The translations under genes were made by a program, and so were the position numbers. From contig JADZCW010000258.1 of assembly GCA_020851395.1 (NCBI GenBank), forward strand, positions 1 to 14,389: a DNA stretch of 14,389 bases. Direction: 5' to 3'. The stretch comes from Phycisphaeraceae bacterium. GTDB lineage: Bacteria > Planctomycetota > Phycisphaerae > Phycisphaerales > Phycisphaeraceae. Within the stretch, counting starts at the first letter, position 1, and every line of letters begins with the position of its first letter. Below, piece after piece: positions 1 to 5,267 of the stretch. Below the pieces are notes generated by a model that worked only from the letters and a program-made list of their open reading frames with translations, had not been told where the DNA came from and searched no databases.

Positions 1-40
1 CACCGTCCCAGCCAGAGTTCATTGAGCCCTCTCGGCCGGT

Positions 41-328
41 TCAGTCGTCCAGGACGCTGCCGCCGTAGAGCTTTTTCCAGTCACGGTCCCGGTAGTCCGC
101 CAGGGGGTCGAGCCCGCGCCACCAGGGTTGGCCGGCGGAGGCCAGCGTGTCCTGCGCCCAGCCCGTCAGCACCCGGCGATACATCCTTGCCGCGGGGTCC
201 AACGTCGGAGGCAGCAGGCCCATCGCGTCTCCCAGCTGCTCGTGAACTTCGGGTTTCGGGGACGCGGCCGGAAGACTTCGCCGACCCGACGTCCGAGGCT
301 GCTGGAACGGCTCAACCGCTTTTTTCAT
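41..328 (-). CDS. Small hypothetical protein (95 aa)
   Basis: I do not recognise this protein. It is 95 residues long, with a basic, proline- and serine-rich first third and a more hydrophobic middle. The C-terminal part is rich in aromatic and charged residues (WWRGLDPLADYRDRDWKKLY), which looks like a conserved core. There is no signal peptide, membrane segment or cysteine motif. The ATG at 328 has an AAGGG Shine-Dalgarno match at 338-342 with 9 nt spacing, which is the main reason for preferring this frame over overlapping plus-strand frames. It lies downstream of the UDG gene on the same strand, but 208 nt away and beyond a possible terminator, so it is probably transcribed separately. 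Function unknown; a real gene is likely but not certain. Confidence 0.55.
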   Translation of the reverse strand: MKKAVEPFQQPRTSGRRSLPAASPKPEVHEQLGDAMGLLPPTLDPAARMYRRVLTGWAQDTLASAGQPWWRGLDPLADYRDRDWKKLYGGSVLDD

Positions 329-389
329 ATCGACTTACCCTTGAGACGGCCTTGAAAGGCGCAGGACATCCCCTGTCGCCGAACATCGA

Positions 390-401
390 CCCTCGCGAGG
401 G
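390..401. promoter_or_regulatory. 12-bp perfect palindrome upstream of the small hypothetical gene
   Basis: CCCTCGCGAGGG reads the same on both strands and lies about 60 nt upstream of the ATG at 328. It could be an operator half-site pair or the stem of a small leader hairpin. GC-rich DNA produces such palindromes by chance, so confidence is low. Confidence 0.2.
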
Positions 402-431
402 GTGACTTTTGTGGGTTGAGCCCAGTTGGTG

Positions 432-469
432 AAAAAAAGACCGCCCCCTACCCGCGACGGCCGGGGTCC
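432..469 (-). terminator. Candidate intrinsic terminator downstream of the UDG gene
   Basis: Read on the minus strand, GACCCC (468-463) can pair with a downstream GGGG...GGTC arm that ends at 439. The pairing is imperfect, with a 2-nt bulge. It is followed directly by seven T (438-432). It lies about 70 nt beyond the UDG stop codon. The T-run and the position are right; the stem is irregular. Confidence 0.45.
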
Positions 470-536
470 AAATAACTAACCGATGACACAGAAGGAACTT
501 AGGTCAAGCGTCAGCGACAAGGCCGCCTGACGTCAC

Positions 537-1274
537 CTAGCTCCGCGGGTGATCCTTGACGAACTGCATCACCTGCTTGAGGTCAGACCAGACCTTGGCC
601 CGATTGTCCTGCGTGTACTGTCGCAGCAGGAATGCCGGGTGGAACGTGGGCATCACCGCGATCGAGCTCCCACCTGGGCCGAGGTAGGGCAGCTCGTGCC
701 ACTGCCCGCGAAGGGCGGTGATCCCGATGGAGGTGTTTAAGAGCAGCTTCGCCGCCGGTCCGCCGAGGCTGACGATCGCCGTGGGGCTGATGGTCTGGAT
801 CTGCCGGCGGAGGTAGTCCCCGCAGGTCGCGGCCTCGACCGGCGTGGGCGTACGATTCTCCGGGGGCCGACACTTGACCACGTTGGCGATGTAGACGTCC
901 TGCCGCCGCAGGCCCATGGCCTCGATCATCTTGTTGAGAAGCTCGCCGGCCCTGCCGACGAAGGGCCGGCCCTGTTCGTCCTCGGTCTGCCCGGGGCCCT
1001 CGCCGACGAACATGATTGCCGCGTCGGGATCACCCTCGCCGAAGACGGTCTGCGTGCGGCTGGCGCACAGGTCGCACTTGATGCAGTTGCGGACCTCCTG
1101 CTCATCGATGGTGGTGAGGACTTCGAGCTTCCGGGCACGGGTGAGGCGGTCGGCGACGGCAACAGATGGCGGCGGTGACTCGGCCGGGCTGCCCAGGGGT
1201 ACCGCGTCGACGCCGAGCAACTGGTCGGTCTTGACGTGCTGCTTGAGGATCCTGCGCTGTCTGCCCCGCTCCAT
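537..1274 (-). CDS. Family 4 (Fe-S) uracil-DNA glycosylase
   Basis: This enzyme removes uracil from DNA to start base-excision repair in the cytoplasm. It is 245 residues. Motif A is GEGPGQTED (91-99) followed by GRPFVGRAG (102-110). Motif B is HPAFLLR (212-218). Cysteines C64 and C67 (CIKC), C135 (VVKCRPPEN) and C151 (AATCGDYL) match the four ligands of the family-4 [4Fe-4S] cluster. LGGPAAKLLL (170-179) is also typical. Residues 1-60 form an extension whose first 25 residues look like the N-terminal helix (RRILKQHV...LLGVDAVP) that I recall from planctomycete members, so the full-length start is preferred. The ATG has AGGAG at 1283-1287 with 8 nt spacing. It diverges from the bactofilin operon across 249 nt. 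Catalytic residues look intact. Confidence 0.93.
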   Translation of the reverse strand: MERGRQRRILKQHVKTDQLLGVDAVPLGSPAESPPPSVAVADRLTRARKLEVLTTIDEQEVRNCIKCDLCASRTQTVFGEGDPDAAIMFVGEGPGQTEDEQGRPFVGRAGELLNKMIEAMGLRRQDVYIANVVKCRPPENRTPTPVEAATCGDYLRRQIQTISPTAIVSLGGPAAKLLLNTSIGITALRGQWHELPYLGPGGSSIAVMPTFHPAFLLRQYTQDNRAKVWSDLKQVMQFVKDHPRS

Positions 1275-1371
1275 TATGGACGCTCCTATCAGTCAATCCT
1301 CGGACGATTCTCTTGCACGTCCCGCCATGGTAACGCCCCAACTCGGTTCCTGAGCGTTCCTGGACCCCGCT

Positions 1372-1423
1372 AAGGTCCGAGAACCACGCCCGGGGAATTA
1401 TTCGCTGGCCGGAAGGTCCGAGA
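1372..1423. repeat. Two direct copies of an 11-mer in the UDG/bactofilin intergenic region
   Basis: AAGGTCCGAGA occurs at 1372-1382 and again at 1413-1423, with starts 41 bp apart. That is close to four helical turns, so both copies would face the same side of the DNA. The position between divergent genes (UDG at 1274, bactofilin at 1524) suits a transcription-factor operator. No factor is identified, and I found no convincing -10/-35 pair next to it. Confidence 0.4.
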
Positions 1424-1464
1424 TTGGACGAAAACAGGGCAGGCGTCCGATCGTAACTGACGCT

Positions 1465-1482
1465 GAGGCCTGTCCGGGCCTC
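1465..1482 (+). promoter_or_regulatory. GC-rich hairpin in the bactofilin leader
   Basis: GAGGCC (1465-1470) and GGCCTC (1477-1482) form a 6-bp all-strong stem with a 6-nt loop, followed by TTATT. It sits about 40 nt upstream of the bactofilin ATG. It may be a weak attenuator, an mRNA-stability stem, or the end of an upstream transcript. The downstream T-run is too broken for a confident terminator call. Confidence 0.25.
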
Positions 1483-1523
1483 TTATTCCGCCGACACCCA
1501 CGTCAAGGAGTTGGGGGTCCATC

Positions 1524-2138
1524 ATGAGCGACCAGACTCACCACAAAACCGTGCTAGGCGCCGACTGCCGCATCACCGGCGAACTTTCGCTGGACAACGA
1601 CGCCGTCATCATGGGCCAGTTCAAGGGCACGCTCCGCGTACGCGGGCTGCTGGAGCTGACCGAGTCCAGCCACATCGCCGGCACCGTCGTCGCTGGGGCC
1701 GTCCGCCTGGCGGGCAACGCTGAGGCCGACGTCGTGGCTGAGCACGGCGTCGAGATGTTGGCCACCGCCAGCCTGTCGGGCCAGCTCTTTACCAGCCACC
1801 TGAGCGTCACCGAGGGCGCGGTGTTCCAGGGGCAGGTCTTCGTCGGCCCCAACGCCCTGGCCGCGGCCGAGCGCGTGCTGACGGACATCAACCTGCCCGC
1901 GGCCGACGAGGCTGATCAGGATGACGAGTCCGAGGCTCCCGCCCAGCGGGCCGCAGCGCTCAACCTCGCCGACGACCAGGCCGCCGAGGAAGCTGAAGAA
2001 GCCGCCACGCCCGTCAACACCATGCCCACCTCTCTGGACACCATCCTCCGCCGCCGTCGGCCCAAGACGCTTAGCGCGTCCCAGCCGCATCGCGTGGCGG
2101 TCGGTCCCAAGAGCACGCCCCAAGCCCGAGCCTCTTGA
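1524..2138 (+). CDS. Bactofilin (polymer-forming cytoskeletal protein)
   Basis: Bactofilins polymerise without nucleotide into filaments that scaffold cell-wall enzymes, stalks or chromosome-segregation proteins. This one is 204 residues. Residues 9-110 form the bactofilin beta-helix, with repeating short strands and glycines: LGADCRITGELSLDNDAVIM, GQFKGTLRVRG, SSHIAGTVVAG and so on to FQGQVFVG. Next comes an acidic, alanine-rich linker (about 126-163), then a basic tail with RRRRPK (176-181) that could contact membrane, DNA or an acidic partner. The ATG at 1524 follows AAGGAG (1505-1510) at a rather long 13 nt; a run of five G at 1513-1517 may also serve. It is the first gene of a two-gene operon: its stop overlaps the start of the zinc-ribbon bactofilin, so the two may co-polymerise (inference). 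Confidence 0.9.
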   Translation: MSDQTHHKTVLGADCRITGELSLDNDAVIMGQFKGTLRVRGLLELTESSHIAGTVVAGAVRLAGNAEADVVAEHGVEMLATASLSGQLFTSHLSVTEGAVFQGQVFVGPNALAAAERVLTDINLPAADEADQDDESEAPAQRAAALNLADDQAAEEAEEAATPVNTMPTSLDTILRRRRPKTLSASQPHRVAVGPKSTPQARAS

Positions 2139-2665
2139 GCCCCCTAAGACCTGCTCTCGACGCCTTCTTCCTGCGCTTACCTAAACCCAAGGCCACGCGC
2201 ACGGTGCGGTGTCCGAGTTGCGGCCATCGATTCTCCGTCAGCCAGAAGGCCATGAGCCTGCGCTGTCCTGCGTGCACCGAACCGGTCGCACTGCAGGACT
2301 TCGTGCTTCAGGAGCCGATCGACGGGCAGCTCAGCACGATGGGGCAGGTGACGATCGCCGGCGACTGCTCGATGGGCGGCAAGGTCGTCTGCGGCCACCT
2401 GGTCAATCAGGGCAGGTTCCGCGGCGAGGCCTTGGTCTACGGACCGGTTGAGCTGAACCCCCAGAGCGTGACGCAGGGGAAGATCACGGCGCAGAGTCTC
2501 AAGGTGCTGCTGGGCGCCCGCATCGTCGCCCGCGTGACCATCGGCCCGAACCTGGCCAAGCGTTACTCGAAACCCCCCCTCAGGGCCCGCTTCCAGCAGG
2601 ACCCGACGGACCCGCGGATTCCCCCCGCTCCCCGGCCGGCGGGTGATCCTGTGCCGGCGAGCTGA
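2135..2665 (+). CDS. Zinc-ribbon bactofilin-domain protein
   Basis: A 176-residue second bactofilin-like protein. After a short basic N-terminus it has a zinc ribbon: C26-P-S-C29 and C44-P-A-C47, with 14 residues between the pairs. A bactofilin-type beta-helix follows (about 62-140): GQLSTMGQVTIAGDCSM, GGKVVCGHLVNQG, FRGEALVYGPVEL, GKITAQSLKVLLG. The tail from about 145 is basic and proline-rich. The start is chosen as TTG at 2135, which overlaps the preceding TGA by 4 nt and implies translational coupling. A GTG at 2204 is the next in-frame option and would begin just before the first cysteine. The zinc ribbon may recruit a protein partner or nucleic acid to bactofilin filaments (inference). 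Its last 86 bp overlap the convergent HhH gene. Confidence 0.8.
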   Translation: MSPLRPALDAFFLRLPKPKATRTVRCPSCGHRFSVSQKAMSLRCPACTEPVALQDFVLQEPIDGQLSTMGQVTIAGDCSMGGKVVCGHLVNQGRFRGEALVYGPVELNPQSVTQGKITAQSLKVLLGARIVARVTIGPNLAKRYSKPPLRARFQQDPTDPRIPPAPRPAGDPVPAS

Positions 2666-2969
2666 TCGTCACCCTTGCAGCGATCGCCTCGAGCCTCGCC
2701 GGCCCGATCCCCGGGACTGACTCAAGATCGTTGACGGACCCGAAGCCGCCTCGCTTGTCGCGTTCCTCGACGATCCGTTGCGCCAACGCCGGCCCGACGC
2801 CCGGCAGCCAGGCCAGCTCGGTCGGCGTCGCGGTGTTCAGGTCGATCGTCAGCTCATACCCCGTCGGCGTTGGCGGCTGTGCGGAGGTCTTCGTCCACCA
2901 ATACATCACCGCCGACGCGGCCGTCAACGTCACCGCCAGCAGCGCTACGACCTTGGCTCGATCGTTCAC
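2580..2969 (-). CDS. ComEA-like helix-hairpin-helix protein, membrane-anchored
   Basis: A 129-residue protein with one N-terminal hydrophobic segment (about 6-25, KVVALLAVTLTAASAVMYWW), a short linker, and a ComEA-type (HhH)2 domain. The domain has DLNTATPTEL (43-52), first hairpin LPGVGPALAQRI (55-66) and second hairpin VPGIGPARLEAI (85-96). HhH hairpins bind the DNA backbone without sequence specificity. ComEA proteins are membrane-tethered receptors for DNA uptake, and short ComEA-like proteins are also widespread without competence genes. From about residue 103 the tail is Gly/Ser/Pro-rich and unstructured. The start is GTG at 2969, with GAGG (2980-2983) 10 nt upstream, lying 2 nt after the stop of the GH10-like gene, so the two are co-translated. 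The last 86 bp overlap the opposite-strand bactofilin gene. No other competence gene is visible here. Confidence 0.85.
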   Translation of the reverse strand: MNDRAKVVALLAVTLTAASAVMYWWTKTSAQPPTPTGYELTIDLNTATPTELAWLPGVGPALAQRIVEERDKRGGFGSVNDLESVPGIGPARLEAIAARVTISSPAQDHPPAGERGESAGPSGPAGSGP

Positions 2970-2971
2970 GT

Positions 2972-4579
2972 CTACTGAACCTCTGTGTCAGGGTCGGAGC
3001 TCTTGAGGAACTCCGGGAGCGTCCAGGGGGCCGTCTCGTCGTTGGCCGCGGAGGACATCGCGGCCGGGTCCGCGGTTCGCGGCACGATCTGACGCCGCAG
3101 GCTCACCAGCCGGCCGAACGCCAGCTTCGGCTGCAGGTCCTCCGTCACCAGCCCCGACATCGGCAGCTCGATGTTCGGATGGTCGATCACGTCGTGCCAG
3201 GCCACCGACTCGACGAAGGGCTTGCTCAGCGTGATCTGCATCACCGCCTCGAGCCAGTGGGCCTGGACCAGCGGGGACCACGGCCGACGCCAGAACCCGC
3301 AGTCCGGGTCGACCGGCTTCTCCGGGTCGACGGCCGCGATCATCGTCTCGTCCACCGGCTGGCTCGGGGCCGACACCACCACGTGCAGCGGCACCCCCAG
3401 GGCCGAGAAGTAGTCGAGCAGGTGGCTGATCTGCATCAGGTCCCGCGTGTACTGGCCCTCGACGGCCTGGCCCATCTGGATCTTGATTACGAACCCGTCG
3501 ATCTGCACCGCGCTCTGCACCAACAGGTCCGCGTACATCATCGGCGGGATCGACCGTGGGTTGCGGCTGAAGTATTCGCCGAACGGCTGGCGGATCTCGA
3601 CGAGCACCTGCGCCGCCGGCGCCGTCTTGCGCAGGAGCAGCACGGCCATCCGCGTCAGGTCCAGGATCTGGTCGAACGTGAAGGGCAGGTGGGCGTTGAG
3701 GTGCAGCCCCGAGACCACGTTCCACGCCGCCACCGCGTGCTTGTAGCGATTGACCAGCCTCTCGGTGTGCTCGTAGAGCACGTCGCGGATCTGCGCGTAC
3801 TGGTCCTCCCAGATGTAGATCCAGTCCGGCATCACGCCGGGCGTAAAGCTGATGATCGGCCCGGCCATGATCGGCAGGCGGCTCAGCGTCGCCCACTCGA
3901 CCCACTGGTCCAGCGGGCCCCAGCGGTACTCGTCCTCGGCCGGCGCCAGCTCGCTCCAGGGCGTGGGCAGCCGCACGTAGTCGAAGTTCACCGCCAGGCC
4001 GTTGCGCACGCGCTCATGGACCGGCTCGATCCCCACGCCGCAGCCGATCGGCAGTTGCGGCATCCCGCCCGTCGAGCGGCGACGGTTCAGCAGGACTTCC
4101 GCGTGGGCCAGCGCCAGCTCCTCGCTGCCGTCGACCGCCGCGATCAGGCAGTCGCCCGCCAGCCGGTCGGCCTCGGCCGGATCGGTCGGGGCGGCGCACA
4201 GGGCCGCGACCATGAGCTTACGCGCCAGCTCCAGCCTCAGCATCGCCGCGTGCTCGTCGGGCAGATCGAACATCCCCCAGTCCTCGAGCTTGTTGTACAG
4301 CAGCATCAGCCGATGTCTCGCCAGCTCGAGGCTGAGGATGTAGGGCTCGTCACGGTCGGGCAGCAGCGTGGTCTGGAGCGTCAGCGTCCCGCAGTCGCCG
4401 ACCGATCGCTGCAGCGACAGGGCCGCCACGCCCGCCTCTCGCTTGCGGCAGGTGATCATCCCCCCGCCGGACTCGATCTCCGCCCAGAGGCAGTTGCCGT
4501 CGGGGCCGATCATGCAGGCGTTGCGCAGGGGCGCCTTCTTGACCTGCCTGCCGCCCTCGAATGTGAGGAATTTGAGCAT
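2972..4579 (-). CDS. GH10-like protein, predicted catalytically inactive
   Basis: A 535-residue protein. Residues 1-165 form an N-terminal beta-rich/helical module (MLKFLTFEGGR start), and about 175-500 look like a glycoside hydrolase family 10 TIM barrel. Landmarks in order are GCGVGIEPVHERV (179-191), FDYVRLPTPWSEL (199-211), WNVVSGLHLNAH (286-297), DGFVIKIQMG (361-370), LHVVVSAPS (398-406) and VAWHDVIDHP (459-468). In active GH10 xylanases the acid/base Glu lies in a WDVVNE-type strand and the nucleophile in a TELD-type strand; here these read WNVVSG and VVVSAPS, so both glutamates are missing. It may be a sugar-binding or structural protein, or use another site. There is no signal peptide, so it is probably cytoplasmic. 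The ATG at 4579 gives the N-terminus I recall for planctomycete homologues, but no clear ribosome binding site is visible. First gene of an operon with the HhH protein. Confidence 0.75.
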   Translation of the reverse strand: MLKFLTFEGGRQVKKAPLRNACMIGPDGNCLWAEIESGGGMITCRKREAGVAALSLQRSVGDCGTLTLQTTLLPDRDEPYILSLELARHRLMLLYNKLEDWGMFDLPDEHAAMLRLELARKLMVAALCAAPTDPAEADRLAGDCLIAAVDGSEELALAHAEVLLNRRRSTGGMPQLPIGCGVGIEPVHERVRNGLAVNFDYVRLPTPWSELAPAEDEYRWGPLDQWVEWATLSRLPIMAGPIISFTPGVMPDWIYIWEDQYAQIRDVLYEHTERLVNRYKHAVAAWNVVSGLHLNAHLPFTFDQILDLTRMAVLLLRKTAPAAQVLVEIRQPFGEYFSRNPRSIPPMMYADLLVQSAVQIDGFVIKIQMGQAVEGQYTRDLMQISHLLDYFSALGVPLHVVVSAPSQPVDETMIAAVDPEKPVDPDCGFWRRPWSPLVQAHWLEAVMQITLSKPFVESVAWHDVIDHPNIELPMSGLVTEDLQPKLAFGRLVSLRRQIVPRTADPAAMSSAANDETAPWTLPEFLKSSDPDTEVQ

Positions 4580-4637
4580 GGTTTAAGCACACGACGCCGA
4601 CGCCGGCTGCCGGACCCACGTTTGGCCGGGGCAGGTG

Positions 4638-4666
4638 ATTATGACCGTCACGCTCGGGCAAGGCAA
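4638..4666 (-). promoter_or_regulatory. Candidate sigma70-type promoter for the GH10-like/HhH operon
   Basis: Read on the minus strand, TTGCCT (4666-4661) and CATAAT (4643-4638) are separated by 17 nt. They match the -35 consensus at 4 of 6 bases and the -10 consensus at 5 of 6. Transcription would start near 4632, about 50 nt before the ATG at 4579. Planctomycete promoters are poorly characterised, so this is provisional. Confidence 0.45.
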
Positions 4667-4700
4667 TCACCGCACGGCCTCGCCCCCCGGGCAGGTTCTG

Positions 4701-4729
4701 ATCACACCTTTTGGCATGGCCGCTATCAT
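4701..4729 (+). promoter_or_regulatory. Candidate promoter giving a leaderless GNAT transcript
   Basis: ATCACA (4701-4706) and TATCAT (4724-4729) have a 17-nt spacer. The expected transcription start, 6-8 nt after the -10 box, would fall almost on the ATG at 4738. No Shine-Dalgarno sequence precedes that ATG, which fits a leaderless mRNA. Confidence 0.3.
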
Positions 4730-4737
4730 GATGCCTC

Positions 4738-5247
4738 ATGACCCTTGGCCATGAAACTGCCGTCAGCCTTCGGCCCGCCGTCGCCGTTGATCTGCCCGAG
4801 ATCAACGACATCTACAACCACTACGTCAGCCGCTCGACCTGCACCTACCAGACCGAGCCCGAGACGATGGCGGACCGGGCGGCCTGGTTCGCCGCGCACG
4901 GTTCGGCCCACCCGATCATCGTCGCCGAGATGGCGAATCGCGTCGTCGGCTGGGGATCGCTCTCGCCGTACAAGCAGCGCCACGCCTACCGCTTCACCGT
5001 CGAGGACTCGATCTACGTCCGCCACGACCGGTTGCGGCACGGCATCGGTTCAATCCTGCTGGCCAGACTCATCGAGCTGGCCCGGCAGCACGGGCATCAC
5101 AGCATCATCGCCGTGATCGACGGCGAGCAGACCGCCAGCATCGCCCTGCACGAGCGGTTCGGGTTCACACGGGTCTCGCACATGGTCGAGGTCGGCTACA
5201 AGTTCGACCGCTGGCTCGACGTCGTCGACCTTCAGCTGATGCTCTAA
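4738..5247 (+). CDS. GNAT N-acetyltransferase, phosphinothricin acetyltransferase-like
   Basis: A 169-residue GNAT enzyme that would transfer an acetyl group from acetyl-CoA to an amine. It reads through the PAT/bar-type pattern: LRPAVAVDLPEINDIYNHYV (11-30), the STCTYQTEPET region (33-43), IIVAEMANRVVGWGSLSPY (60-78), the substrate-side SIYVRHD strand (91-97), the acetyl-CoA pyrophosphate loop HGIGSILL (101-108), and the terminal motif ASIALHERFGFTRV (133-146). Relatives acetylate phosphinothricin, methionine sulfoximine/sulfone or other small amines; the natural substrate here is unknown. The start is the ATG at 4738, since it gives the full family N-terminus; two ATGs just upstream are out of frame. 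No Shine-Dalgarno is visible. The sulfatase follows after 20 nt on the same strand, so the two probably share an mRNA. Confidence 0.88.
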   Translation: MTLGHETAVSLRPAVAVDLPEINDIYNHYVSRSTCTYQTEPETMADRAAWFAAHGSAHPIIVAEMANRVVGWGSLSPYKQRHAYRFTVEDSIYVRHDRLRHGIGSILLARLIELARQHGHHSIIAVIDGEQTASIALHERFGFTRVSHMVEVGYKFDRWLDVVDLQLML

Positions 5248-5267
5248 CCGCTGGAGCAAGACACGCC

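Noticed and set aside
22..405. Plus-strand frame at the left edge
   Set aside because: It is Arg/Pro-rich with no motif and overlaps the minus-strand 95-aa gene, which has a well-spaced ribosome binding site.
2580..2969. Natural competence locus
   Set aside because: Only the ComEA-like protein is present. No ComEC, ComF or pilus gene lies nearby, so a DNA-uptake role is not claimed.
2870..4741. 623-codon open frame on the plus strand
   Set aside because: It is antisense to the GH10-like gene, is dominated by Arg/His/Leu/Val typical of a GC-rich shadow frame, and shows no domain.
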